Shown: positions 1 to 11,505, numbered from the stretch's first letter. The stretch is 64,000 nt of DNA from Sipunculus nudus (GCA_026874595.1 CM049316.1:65085176-65149175), one strand, 5' to 3'. Notes: generated from the letters alone by a model not told the origin. Translations and numbers: made by a program.

Positions 1-380
1 TATCTTTAAAACTAGTCAATTAACGAACGCTTAAATATTAACAAACCTAATTAGAAAAATATTTTCTTTCACTTGTTGAGCGGATCAGAACTCCTGCGAT
101 ATGTGATTCTGTATTGCATAAAAAAACAATGTAAAAGATATTTGATGGCCTGGTAAGTGCCAGAAAAATAAACCGAAAAAAAGAAAACGAAAGTTTCCGT
201 AAGTTGTTTCTCGGATATTACAACAATTAGTGTCAACGTCTGCATTTAGGTATCAATTACATGCATTTTTTGCACAGAATGAAATCCAGGCCTTATAGTT
301 GTAATCACCGACTAAAGTACGCCCATGAAAGGAAGACATGGAGAGTGTCTTATCTCTGCTATAAAAAATATGATTTGAGG
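1..380. other. AT-rich non-coding stretch, nothing recognised
   Basis: No coding, RNA or repeat signal could be supported here. The stretch ends at the target-site duplication of the SINE that follows. Confidence 0.5.
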
Positions 381-391
381 AAAGAATTACA

Positions 392-783
392 TAAGAACGG
401 TTTCTGGGGCTCAGGGTTAGAGCGCAGGACTCAAAGCTGGGAGATCGTGAGTTCGAATCTCAGCCGAGGCGATGAGATTTTTAGCGGTCCCCCCCCCCCC
501 CCCTTTCCCGGCTAGGGTAAGAACTCTGCGGGCTTAATGGCAAGCCGTGCCCACTTACAAACGCGTGCGCCTTTCGGGTTTCCTCGTTGGTATAACCGAG
601 CAATAGGGAAGATTACCAACCCTGGACCCGCAGGTGCAGTAGACAACGGGCCTGGTTACACTGAATATAAAATGAGAATGATGTGATACTGCCCTGTCAC
701 GTAGTCCGAAACCGGAATGGATTTCTGCAGATGTATACATTTCGCTGGCATTAAAAATGAAGGCGGATACCTCTAACAAAAAA
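392..783 (+). mobile_element. Full-length tRNA-derived SINE (family SINE-1), copy a
   Basis: A non-autonomous retrotransposon made by RNA polymerase III and copied by LINE machinery. The head is tRNA-like, with an A-box-like GGCTCAGGGTTAGAGC near 407 and an intact B box GTTCGAATC at 451-459. A ~300-bp body follows, shared with the other copies; it carries the CTCTGCAGGCTTAATGG-type, ACGCGTGCGCCTTTCGGG-type and TTTCTGCAGATGTA-type blocks. It ends in a GGCGGATACCTC tail and an A-run. The 11-bp sequence AAAGAATTACA is repeated exactly at 381-391 and 784-794, which is the target-site duplication and fixes both ends. The body carries a 16-C expansion. Short open frames across it are incidental. 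I infer a family specific to this lineage; no family name is claimed. Confidence 0.9.
489..504 (+). repeat. C16 homopolymer inside SINE-1 copy a
   Basis: Sixteen consecutive C replace the short GGTCGGCCCCACCC tract that the other copies have at the same place. This looks like slippage of an inherited C tract. Confidence 0.85.
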
Positions 784-794
784 AAAGAATTACA

Positions 795-1382
795 AGGATT
801 CTCATTATCTTAAAACATATATACCTTATTTATTAGATTTTTTTTTGTACACAAGGAAAGGAAAGAGATAAAAATATATAAACAAATAGACGATGAACTA
901 GATTGACATCCAAAACATAATTCGAATCCCTTATAACTTTGTTAGACATTGCTGCTTTAGGTTGAGATATGAAATTTTATAAAGAATTCTTCGGAAACTT
1001 TAAGTCGTTAACTTAATTAGGGAAAATTTCCTTTCCTTAGCCAAAATGTATGGGCCTGGGGGCACCCTGACAAAATACCACGCCATCAAAATCATAAAGC
1101 GGGATGGCCTAGTTTTTTTCTGGGTGAAAAAGTCTCATTCCCTCCGTTTTCTCAAAGATATATCTAAAAAAAAATCAATAAGAGCCCTCATTACATCATA
1201 TATGGTAATATGCAAAATCTGACATTGTTTATTTTGTCTATCATGGACTTACAGGTGACATAATTTATATAATACTATCTATGATATCAATCTTTTCCTT
1301 TCAACTTTTAAATCAACAGGCGTGGTCACGTGGTTAACATGCATAAAATGTAAATGAGGCTATATTATAAATGACCATTCAC
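795..1382. other. AT-rich non-coding stretch
   Basis: No gene, RNA or repeat family was recognised in this stretch. Confidence 0.5.
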
Positions 1383-1482
1383 CTCTGTAGACTAAGTTTC
1401 TTATTCACGAGGGTTTTATTTTCGCGATCATTTCCCTTTCGCGAATTTGAAACCCTCGCTTACAAAATGGCAATTGAAGTAT
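1383..1482. mobile_element. Solo right end of a TCGCGA-type MITE
   Basis: The run TTATTCACGAGGG, TTTTATTTTCGCGATC, CCCTTTCGCGAATTTG and GAAACCCTCGC matches the right arms of the complete elements at 43744-44176 and 30900-31317. No matching left arm lies upstream, so this is a truncated copy or solo end. Confidence 0.7.
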
Positions 1483-1559
1483 TTCATAAATCGTAGATAC
1501 AGTAAAAGAAAGAATTAAAATAACGAAGAAAGAAGCAAAATAAAGATGACAGTCAGTAG

Positions 1560-1600
1560 AGTGCATACCTCCGCCAGGGCGTAATAATCCTACAGGACAC
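1560..1600 (+). repeat. Fragment of the CATACCTCCGCCA dispersed repeat
   Basis: GCATACCTCCGCCAGG resembles GCATACCTCCGTCAAG at 63531. That block starts a dispersed repeat seen in many invertebrate genomes. Only the first ~20 bases are recognisable. Confidence 0.35.
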
Positions 1601-1640
1601 GTACCTTTGCCCGGATCGGTGTAACACTCAAAGAGATCTT

Positions 1641-4590
1641 CCCTTGTTCATTTCCCACCCTTCTATAAAAAATCAAGGAAATCAGCTCAGTGATGTCTGC
1701 TTAATCTTGCTAACAAAAATAAAACAACGAAAAAACAACTACGTACGGGAACCTCTTGAATAGAAGCATGATAATACTGCCAAGTCTGTGGCAACTACCC
1801 TTTCACAGACCATGATTCAGCGAGTCATTCTGGAGTCTATTTATGAATAAGGAACAAGCCTGCAAGTATTCATGATGTTAAACATCTGTCAATCAAATAT
1901 CATATAACCAAATGTAAAAAATACACTGTTCACACGCCGTCTTAACAAGAACATATGCACTAGAAACGGGACATGTTTATATGGCTTTTACATGACTGTA
2001 AAAATTCTCGAAGCACTCCCGGCAATTCTAAAAGTTTGCTCTAGAATTAGCGTAAGACGTGTTTCAGCAGCCGCGTAAACTACTGTACGCGAGTCATTTG
2101 ATTGGTTAAATTGCCTTGTTCATTATTCATGACACAAACGTATCCATAAAAGCGCAGCTGCCACAGACTTGTATTAATCATATGAAGATGAGCCGAAATA
2201 ATAGGGGATATCGCAAATGCACTTTCAAGTGTAGATGGAGAAAAAAGACCGCAGCCGAATGTAAGACATGGAGACGGGGTATAAAGATAACAGGCTCAAT
2301 GAAAGTGTCATTGATCCAGACAAATGTGATATCTGCCTTTGCATTTGGTGTGTGACAACTAACTTACGATACACCGGTTTGGACAAATGAAAATGCTAAA
2401 GATAACAGGAATAAAGCTTATTATTTTCATTCTGAAACTTGTAAGATATTTATTTTTAACTAAATCAACATGAAGCAACAAAACCCCCTTTGGAGGGGTA
2501 CATTCATATGACCAGGCTGAGCACATGGCTCCATTTATGTTTAATATTCATAGGCTCCACCCCTAGTCATGCGACTTATACCGGCAATTCAAACTGGATA
2601 TATTGCAACAAACAGGTGAGGAGTTGAGTGATTTTAGCTCATGTTATTCACAACAAATTAATCTTTATCTCAGACAAAATTTGGATGTATACAACTAGAT
2701 TTAAACTTGATACCTCCATCAGCCTGAGCTCTGTACTGCCTGCACAGACCACTCCCACTGGTGATGAGCTCCAATTGGGCCCTTTATATACCCAGGGTTC
2801 CCCTTTCAGGGCCATATTGTTGTGCATTCTGTAAGTTAGGGCATCTGACCGACGCTGATAGCAAAACTGGGCCACTTTCATGCGAGTTTTCTGAGAAAAA
2901 CAGTCAGGAAGATTTTAGTAGTATATAGATAGATAAATATCATGATGATCGGCAATTAAAAACATTTTGTCCAGTGCACATACAGCTGTGTTGAATGGAT
3001 TGGTCAGGCTGGACGTTAGGAGGCACTAGTTGTTTACCTGCGGTTTTTCAGGCAGGCAGTCATTTACTGCCTCCACACACGAGAATTTCGGTAATAGCGA
3101 TATCCTGTATGAGGGAGATAGACAGTGAAAGTTGGAAACACAACCACCACAAAGCCGTTTTTTCGAAGGAAGCGAGAGCCGAATTTTTATAGGAGTGTTT
3201 TAAAGATGAGCTATGTTAGGTGAACCCACCATGGGCACCGGAAAAACCACAGCTATTAAGTATTGAAAGCATCCCCCACACAGAGAGGCAGTTACCGAAT
3301 GTCGTGGGACAAGGACATGAAGTGACGTACAATGCCCGACCACTGTCAGCTCTGGTGACACTGACGGAGCGGTCCTCAGGCGTTAGCTACCTCGTACATC
3401 CATATATCTGTACATAAACATAACCCCGGCAGGTGGTGTCCATACATGTCTTGGATATATATAAGTACATCATACTTTACGCCTCTCACTCTCTATCATC
3501 CTTATCTTCTTCTGATCTTGACCGTTCCAGCCACCTCTTTCTTTATTTCGTGTCATGATTAGGTATACGTTATCATCATCACCATCATCACAATTAATTA
3601 TCAACGCCATCATTAAAAATAACAACAAAAACAACAAATAATCATCGTCACGATCTCATGATCATGATGTTGATGACCATCATCACCTCCATTTTCCTTA
3701 ATTTCTTCTACTTTCTCTGATCCTGACATACACACGCACGCACACATAAGGAAAATGTGTCCGTATACGGCTCTTTCCCATTGATCAAGATTATTAATTC
3801 CTGGCGTGGTACACCAGTTGATTTATCATTCTGACGCTGCACATTAATGTATAAGGACCGCTGTGTGTCGGCCAAGGATATGTTTTAGCCACCTTGAAGT
3901 TGAAAATATTAAAATTTCCCAGTAACCATACTTATACCTCAATATTGCTCAGGTTTTCAGGGTAATACAAAATATGATGTTTTTTTTCTAGTCACATGTC
4001 TGCTGATTGTTACTAACTAAATGTATATTAAACATAAATCGCGCGTGGATAAGGATACTGGAACGCAGTTATATTTTCTTTATGATTTTGTTATCCCTTG
4101 GCCCGTTGACCTTGATTGTAAACATAAAATACAATAAAGAGTTAACAAAATAACATCAAACCTTTTCGAAGCGACCAAATACTCATTTGTGCCATTCTAC
4201 ATATGACTGAAACTCAAAATCAAATGAAACTGTAATGCTCCCTTTTCTTTAACATAAACCCAATATTAAAGGAGCAATTTGTATTTATTTTCACAATTTC
4301 ATTCTTATTTATATAATATTCCATGAGTACAAATCAACATATCTCAGTACAATCTCATTATTTTAAATAAATTTACAGGTTGTTTGTAAATATAGGTGAA
4401 AATAAAATTTGACGGCATTTTAACATTTGACCTTGAATTCTGACCTTGAAGGTCAAATGCCACCTTGGAAACCGGGTGATTCTGAAACCTTTGACCATGG
4501 TCATGCTTTTTAGTGCGATGCCGGCCATAAAAATTGCTACCTAAAGTCTTAAATAAGCACGTTTCAGGGGTTGGCTGGACGCCAATCATC
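1641..4590. other. Long non-coding stretch with CAT-rich simple sequence
   Basis: No exon could be supported. Contents are mostly AT-rich unique sequence, with a CAT/ATC-rich low-complexity patch at about 3570-3690. A nuclear-receptor-half-site-like cluster lies at 4428-4455: TGACCTTGA followed by the 15-bp palindrome TGACCTTGAAGGTCA. Small open frames here have no protein-like features. Confidence 0.45.
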
Positions 4591-4597
4591 AGATGGT

Positions 4598-4868
4598 ATC
4601 GTTCGCCTCAACAGGAAGGCATCGTACGCCTCATCAGGAAGGCATCGTACGTCTCATCAGGAAGGCATCGTACGCCTCATCAGGAAGGCATCGTTCGCCT
4701 CATCAGGAAGGCATCGTTCGCCTCATCAGGAAGGCATCGTTCGCCTCATCAAGAAGACATCGTACGCCTCATAAAGAAGGCATGACGCCTCATCAAAAAG
4801 GCATCGTACGCCACATGAGGAAGGCATCGTACGCCTCATCAGGAAGGAGTCGCACGCCTCATAAGAGT
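4598..4868 (+). repeat. 23-bp tandem repeat array, about 12 units, open in three frames
   Basis: The unit runs ATCGTACGCC, TCATCAGGAA, GGC (23 bp). Copies start at 4598, 4621, 4644, 4667, 4690, 4713, 4736, 4759, 4782 (21 bp), 4803, 4826 and 4849 (partial). Because 23 is not a multiple of three and the unit has no stop in any + frame, all three + frames stay open through much of the array. Each spells the same 23-residue peptide repeat (RHR, HQEGIVRLIRKA, YASSG) at a different offset. This explains the three overlapping small open frames. No splice sites or start context support translation, so I read it as a minisatellite. Confidence 0.92.
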
Positions 4869-4869
4869 G

Positions 4870-7800
4870 CGAAGTACACAAAATAAGAAAGTACGCAAGA
4901 AAATGAAAAAAAACTTTAAGTGAAAAAGAGAGTGATTCCTGTTATCAAGTACGTGTACCAAAACTCCTAATGAATGATACTAATAACTTCATTGTTATCA
5001 CAGCAGACCGGATAAGGACTGAGGTAAGTTGACTCTCAAGCGTGGGTAGGTATAAAAAATCTTATAAAGCTCTCTCTCTTCGATTGGCGTCTGAGTCCGT
5101 CTAACTCTTTACTTCGTCTCCCACTATCATCATAATCAGTCATCATCATCATCATCATAATTATTTTTTTCTTAATTATACCATATTACCCCAAATTATT
5201 CTTCATAGGACCTGTAACTTTAACACCTTCAGTTGGTGCCGTGAACTGACTTGATTGTAAGATTAGCCCGCTGTTACTTGGAATGATCAAGGATCCCGTT
5301 TGCATTATAGATTTTTTTTAAGTGCTCAGAAGTGTCGCCTATAAAATCCCTCAGGGAGAACAAGGTTTGCACGATTCACTTTATCCATTTGTTTATTAAT
5401 AGATTTTTCTTGTGCTTTCAGCTGAAAGGTTCTATTTTGGGTCACCACCTGCAGGGTTATTAACAGCATGAAAACTTAATAAGTTGAATAAGATTGATTT
5501 CTTACAATATTACATCATGAACAGCTCATTAAAGGCTATTGTGCATTCTAAGAATGGATATTACTAACACTAGAAGCCAAATATGTTTTATTTGTCTGTC
5601 ATGATAACTGATGCATGCACCGTGACTTGATACATTCAGAGTATTAATATCATATAAAAATAAACTCAGACAATAACACAAATAAGAAAGTTCATGGGGT
5701 ACTCAAAGCCTCTAAGGGTTCTGTTACTATTTATAGCAAAGGAATATATTTCCACGCGGGTGCGTTTTGACAGAGCTTAAAAGCTTGATGTGGGCAAAGA
5801 TATGGAAACATCAAAGTGGGTATTACTAGCTCGCATGTGGTCAAAATTGATATGAAAGTGAAAGTATCCTTAATTTGAAGATGAAAGGTTCGCAGACTTC
5901 CGTGTTACAGAAGAATTGGTTGAAATAGCTCGGCGGTATTGGAGGTCGTTAGCTTTAAGCTGAAGGTGCCGATCGCTTTATTGGTAGAGTAATTATATTT
6001 TAGCGTGACTGGTTCGTCGGAGCGGCCTGACCGGCAATTGGAAAACCTTATAACCAAGTCAGTCTAAATACCTCCCCGGGCTTTCCAAAGAGAAAAATGC
6101 AAGGGTAATTTTTGAAAGCAGTATTTGCGTTCACTGTAAAGTAATGGGCCGGGGACTTTTTGTTGTCCCAGCCGTTCAGGTGCACAACGTAAAGATCGAG
6201 GCAACTACGTACCTTTTACTCTTCTTTTTAGTTTTCAGCTTACGAAGAATTTGAAGTCAAGTGTTAGTAATTCTCTTTATCATTATCTATAGTGAACGTC
6301 ATCATCAACATAACCATTGTTATTATTATTTTTTTGTTATTATTCTTACCTCTTTATCTGTACGTTGTTGTCTATAAACACTGGATTCCCTTTTAAAAAG
6401 ATATATCGTCTCTATATACTATGACTAGGTAGATTTATTATAATAAATCTATCCTTTTTTTTTTTCTTTATATTTTTTTCTCCTGTCCTTGTAAGCGCTG
6501 GATCTTAAAAATGTTTGAAAACACTTAACTTTCGGCACAATATAAGTCCTTGGTCTCTTTGCACCTGGCCTTTATTTCCACCTTGACCTAATATCCAAGG
6601 TCGTACCTCCTTTGCAAATTCCCAATTATGGCCCAGTTGAGATCTTTGGAGGGTGGCTACCAGTGTCCGCTAGGCGATTGCTAACATCTAGTTTTAATTC
6701 GATTTTTATCCAATTAAACACAGCCAAGGATATAATTTTAATCTACAGCTGCTTCTGACATGCCATTATTATAGTTAACCCGGGTATACTCTTTATTCAT
6801 GTTCACTTGCAACGGATAGCAAAAATCCTACATTAGTCTCGACATAATGAAAAAAAATATTTACATTAAAAAAAAAGAAAAGAAGAAAGTACCATATATC
6901 TTGGTTTAGAAGCCTAACATGCACAATATTTCATACAACACACACGCTGTTTGAAGAAGAGTCTGTAGACTACAAATGCCAAAAGGAACTGGGTCTGATG
7001 CTATATTGATACTGAGAATCATTCTTCTTTGACTTGGACGAACCCTTATCGACCATTCTTCTATCTACGTAACCTTTATCTTGAAATTCCTGCTTCCTCC
7101 GGATTACTATGATGTTCAAATAAACATGCACTGATGGACTGAACTATACAGAGCTGGCACTGTTCCCGCAGTTTCGTATTTTAGTAGAGAGCGATGATAG
7201 TTGACTGAAAACGTCAATCTTTGAAACAACAAAAGGGCTGCGGGTTTTGATGAATTTATTTAAATATTTGTAAAAAAAGGGTAAAAATTAGGATACGACC
7301 TTCTAAGGAAAGTTTTTTAAGCTTTTGAAGGTGACAGAGAATTGAAAGTTTCTTAAGCTTTTGAAGATACCAAATCTTCTTAAAAAAAAGTTTCTTTTTT
7401 CTTTCCGTTTTTCCATCCTAATTGTTTACCGGTGTTCAAAGCTTTAAACCTGCCTTATTTAAATGAATAATCTAAAGCTCCTTGAAAGACATACCAGTTC
7501 ACTCTTAATGTAGATGTACCCGTGGTTAGCCCGCGTATGTGTTCTTTTGTGCATAATCTAGTATACAAAAAGGCTGGATGAAACTGCACACATCCTCAAA
7601 GGTCACAAGTTAAGGTCACCATCGGGAAAAATAATCGTTAAAGCGTATGGGCTGACCGTACTTAAAGAAAAAAATGGTTTAAAGGAAGTCATATCTGGTC
7701 CAGAGAAATGCTTTTGTATAGATATCAAGGAATTGTTAAAGATTAAATTTAACAAAAGGACACTTAATCTAAACACTCAAAATACATTATAGATTTATAG

Positions 7801-8058
7801 ACATGTTCTGACTCCTTAATAAAAACACGTAAACCTTTAGATAGCTTTTAGATAATTAGGGTAAATGTTAGGGAGAACGATGGTTAAGAAAAAAAAAGAA
7901 ATAAAATGATCGGGAGAAAAAAGAACAACAAAAAAGGTTAAGGTTAAATTAATGAAATGTGAAACTTTGAGAGTTTAAATGAAAAGAAAATATGTAGTAA
8001 ATTTAAGTGCAAGACAGTAGGAGAAAAGAAACAGAGCACAAGAAATTGGGAAAGTGAG
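4870..8058. other. Long AT-rich non-coding stretch
   Basis: No coding, RNA or clear repeat family was found over this 3.2 kb. It has a short ATC repeat at about 5138-5159. A pair of similar blocks near 7310 and 7344 (CTTAAGCTTTTGAAG-like) is probably a small local duplication. Confidence 0.45.
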
Positions 8059-8225
8059 AAGAGAAGGTCGTGAGTTAAAATTTCAGGAGCAGTGAGATTC
8101 TCCTCAGGGTCGGCCTCCATCAAGGGTGAGCTCTGCAGGCTTAATGTAAAAGCTGTATCCCACAGTCTTGTTTCACTCACAAACGAGTGCGCTTTCAGGG
8201 GGTTCATGGGTGTTTAAACCCAAGA
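8059..8225 (+). mobile_element. SINE-1 copy d, truncated
   Basis: The segment matches the middle of SINE-1: GTGAGATT, CAGGGTCGGCC, GGTGAGCTCTGCAGGCTTAA and TTTCACTCACAAACGAGTGCG. The tRNA-like head is degraded (GTCGTGAGTT remains) and the 3' tail is missing. The small - strand open frame across it is a passenger. Confidence 0.8.
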
Positions 8226-8446
8226 AGGTTTAACATAAGCAAAATATTTGAATAATTAGATTTAAGGTTTCGTACCATTTAGACATAAACGTTTAAAATT
8301 AATAAAGATATTAAATGTCCTAACTGTACATTTTCATTCTTTAGTGATTTGTAGGCTAGCTTTTAAATATATGTTAAACGTTGTAAGATGAAAATTCTCC
8401 TTATGGTACTAAAATCATGTCTCCTGATGAATGCATCAATTGAACC

Positions 8447-8720
8447 TTGCAGGCATCACCTAAACTGGCCACAAGACACCAACGGGCACCTGCACAAATG
8501 GCAATTACGGTTAATTCGTTACAGCCCGTAATAACCATTATAATGTGTACTCGGGGTGGCCTGCCAGCCTCCCGGCCTCTTCCGCTTGGCCTGATATTAA
8601 TTTTACGGACTAAGCTCCTGCCGCTCTGTTAACTGCCCCGGGTGAAGTTCATCTTTTCTGCGGGGATCTTCACAAAGTAATCATCGAACGGGAGGTCCCA
8701 CATTAGATGTACCGGCTGAT
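8447..8720. other. GC-rich single-copy-looking segment, function unknown
   Basis: This ~270-bp stretch is noticeably richer in G+C than its surroundings and matches no repeat family seen in the window. Frames are short and show no splice pattern I trust. It could be a conserved non-coding element or an unrecognised exon. Confidence 0.25.
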
Positions 8721-8737
8721 GCTCAATATGCTGCTAA

Positions 8738-8992
8738 AAGTGCACGGTTAGGACTCAGGATGTTGAAGAGACTGGGACTCGAGTTCGGACTCGAATCCAC
8801 TTTTTTAGAGACTCGGACTATCTCGAGTCCAATTGAAAAGAAACTTTGTCACATATAATTGAGCCTGAGGTACATGTACGAAGATCTAACCAATATTACA
8901 GCATAATAACACTATATATACACCAATCTTTGCACAGCATCGGGAGCTATAAATGTAATTTCCCATAATAGTAAAAGCATACGTGAAATAAA
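8738..8992 (+). mobile_element. GGACTCGG element, left part only
   Basis: GGACTC-rich arms (8750-8835) are followed by a core block, CATCGGGAGCTATAAATGTA (8939-8958), that also occurs in the copy at 20342-20810. The element stops abruptly where the LINE coding sequence begins, and no right half is found beyond the LINE. Confidence 0.7.
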
Positions 8993-10318
8993 TAATGGAT
9001 ATTCAACCAGATATTTTCCTGTGTCAAGAGGTACAAAGCAAGGTGATCCAATTGCACCATATTTGTTTATTCTTGTGATAGAAATTTTATTGCACATGGT
9101 AAGATCAGATAAAAATGTAAAAGGCATTCATATAGATAGCAATGAGTTAGATTAACAATATTTGCTGACGATGTTAATTTTTTTCCTTTCTAATGTTGAG
9201 TCATTCAAGCATCTGATATCAGTAATTGACATTTTTGCTAATTATACTTCATTCAAAGTGAATTACGAAAAAATCAGATGCAGCTTTGTTTGGCAATAAG
9301 AAGAAAAGAGCTGAAACATCAATCTCATGTTAATGGGTTAATTTAACAAAATCAACAATCAATTTCTTGGGATATTGGTACACATACAATGAAGAACTTC
9401 TTTATAAATATATCTTTCAGACAGTGGAGGAGAAACTTAAGTTACTGTTCAATATATGGTAAACTAGAAACCTTACTATATTTGGACGTACAGAAATGTG
9501 TAGAACTCCAACATAACCCAAGACTTTGTACGTGTGTAATATGTTTACCCCGCCAAAATATTCATTGATAATATCGCATTACTCATGAGAAAGTTTCTAT
9601 AGATGGAAATGTAAGCGACCTAAAGTCAAATACGATACAGTCATTGGATCCTATGACAGGGGAGGTTTGAGCTTACCAGATGTGGGTACAAGATGAAAAT
9701 CTCAGTGTATTATGTGGATAAAACGGCTGATCGCAGGTTCAAATATAATGGAAAAGAAGGTATAGATGTAATTTCACTAAATTTGATGTAAAGAGAGTTC
9801 CATTCAAATGTTGCCATTTTTATAAGGAATGCTTCAAAGAGTGGTCATGTTTTGTTAAAAAGGACCCCGAATTAGCCCAGAAAGTTAGATTACAGCCTCT
9901 GTGGAAAAAGTGTTATTTGAAGTCCTATGAAAATGATAGTTTAAACATGAGAATGGTGAAAGTCAATTTAACAAACAGTGATAATGTGTGTACTTGGAAC
10001 GAATTGAGAGTATGGTGTCTTTATCAGTTAATTAGCAGGTATTTGTCACTGAGATTTTTTACAGGTTCAATACCTCAAGACCTCAAGATTAGATTGTGTT
10101 TATAAGGAGAGTTTGTAGAAACCACAGGGCAATGTGTTGTTACAGATACTTGAATTACTGAGTCGGCAAAGGTACATTTAAAGGGTTATGATTCACTAAT
10201 TAAAAAGAAAAGCTCTGAGTCAACAGCATTAAATAAATGGGCTGAAAGAGGGGAAATTAGTAGTGAACTGTTTACACAATATTACGTTGCAGCCCATCAA
10301 ATATCACTTGATGTGTAT
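8993..10318 (+). mobile_element. Degenerate L1-type LINE fragment (reverse transcriptase to C terminus)
   Basis: The 3' remnant of a non-LTR retrotransposon. The first frame reads SRGTKQGDPIAPYLFILVIE (from about 9024), the classic reverse-transcriptase block before the active site, then VKGIHI and a stop at 9153-9155. The catalytic FADD follows at 9161-9172 in a different frame, so a frameshift lies between them. FKVNYEKI follows near 9258-9281 in the same frame as the first block, as expected for the SGLKVNYEKT block. Further on, RWKCKRPKVKYDTVIGSYDR then GGLSLPDV (9602-9683) matches the region after the polymerase in L1/Tx1-like elements. Several more stops and frame changes follow. The sequence ends at an (AC)n(AT)n tract, as LINE 3' ends often do. 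It lacks the endonuclease half and is certainly inactive. Confidence 0.85.
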
Positions 10319-10320
10319 TA

Positions 10321-10324
10321 ATAT

Positions 10325-10361
<37 letters not shown>

Positions 10362-10372
10362 CATATATATAT
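10321..10372 (+). repeat. (AC)n(AT)n microsatellite
   Basis: A dinucleotide AC run passes into AT directly after the LINE fragment. It may have grown from the element's 3' tail. Confidence 0.9.
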
Positions 10373-10669
10373 CACACATGTTAGCTTAAATATTTGAAAG
10401 TGTAGAAAATAAACTCATGATGTAATGGTAAAAAATGGAAACATGATTTTGAAGGTTTTAATGTTAATATCCAGTGGAGATATAAGCCTATCAACGGTTA
10501 ATTTTAACTTAAGCTTAAGTCACAAACAACAAACGATTTCGCCTGTAATACGATTTCAGCAGGGCAACGACAGATGGAAGCGTCGTAGGTTTGGGAGAGT
10601 GTTTTTTTATAATTTTGTGGAAGCGTTCAAATATAGAATATATGTTGTAAGACGGTCGTTGGAAAATTG
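10373..10669. other. Non-coding stretch
   Basis: Nothing was recognised. The small open frame over 10425-10730 has no domain or splice support. Confidence 0.4.
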
Positions 10670-10960
10670 GTTAAGTTTAATCGTACGCTCTTCCTACGAC
10701 AGTCGTATGAGGTCCCTTCGCTGCTCGTAATGGAATTATAGTCCTAAGACAAACCCACGGCGGTCGCAAGAATGACCAACAACGGTAGAACATTCGTATG
10801 ACCGTGCGGCAATCATCGGTGAGTCGTAGCGCAGATAAGCAAAAGATCCTACGAAAGTCGTAGGTTTATAGTAACACAGTCGTAAGGCATCGTACAACAG
10901 ACCTACGAGATCGGACTGACATAAAGAATAACCAACGATGCTGAAAAAAAATTTGAACAT
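10670..10960. repeat. GTCGTA/TACGAC-rich inverted-motif segment
   Basis: Motifs such as CCTACGACAGTCGTATGAGG, TACGAAAGTCGTAGG, GTCGTAAGGCATCGTAC and CCTACGAGATC recur on both strands. A similar CGTACGAATTACGTACGAC block lies at 11536-11555, beyond the TCGCGA arrays. The two may be arms of one element surrounding the arrays, but no exact termini were found. Confidence 0.45.
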
Positions 10961-11025
10961 GTTAAAGGGTCTACTATAGAGCCCCTAAAGTGACATACGT
11001 GATATTTTTTTTCTGGGTAAATATC

Positions 11026-11213
11026 GCGTTCCCTCGCGATCTTTTCGCGTTCTCTCGCGATAATACCGCGTTCCATCGTGATAATATCGCGTTCCCTCGC
11101 GATAATATCGCGTTCCCTCGCGATCTTTTCGCGTGGCCTCGCGATCTTTTTGCGTTCCCTCGCGATAATATCGCGAAAAGATCGCGAGGGAACGCAAATG
11201 ATCGCGAGGGAAC
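11026..11213 (+). repeat. TCGCGA 21-bp array 1, folding back on itself
   Basis: Seven direct 21-bp units (GCGTTCCCTCGCGATAATATC type) start at 11026, 11047, 11068, 11089, 11110, 11131 and 11152. Two units in reverse orientation follow (GATCGCGAGGGAACGC type). Unit spacers alternate between TAATA and CTTTT. Unit junctions of the form CGCGATAATATCGCG are themselves palindromes. The 21-bp period is a multiple of three, which explains the open frames on both strands. Confidence 0.92.
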
Positions 11214-11396
11214 ACGCTATTAATATTGATCTATCTGACAGCTGTCCAGATCTGCCCTACATGGTGTTAACATTTTATGGGTTACACCACTGCCATGAAT
11301 CTGAAAACAATCAGTTAATTGATTCTATTAAATGATTTATCCGTTCCTTTGGAAACTGGGGAGCCTCTGAAGGGACATGGGTGCTCACTTATGGAC

Positions 11397-11505
11397 CACC
11401 CTCGCGATCTCTTCGCATTCCCTCGCGATAATATCGCGTTCCTTATCGCGAGGGGACGCGAAAAGATCGCGAGGGAACGCGAAATTATCGCGAGGGAACG
11501 CTCCA
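11397..11505 (+). repeat. TCGCGA 21-bp array 2, also folded back
   Basis: Two to three direct units (CCCTCGCGATCTCTTCGC, CCCTCGCGATAATATCGC) are followed by three inverted ones (TCGCGAGGGGACGCG, GATCGCGAGGGAACGCG, TATCGCGAGGGAACGC). The layout mirrors array 1, so the segment can form a long hairpin. A short tandem CCATATGGGGG pair follows at 11504-11526. Confidence 0.88.

Noticed and set aside
4534-4886. Basic repeat protein suggested by three open frames
   Set aside because: All three frames are explained by a stop-free 23-bp tandem unit; no gene structure was found.
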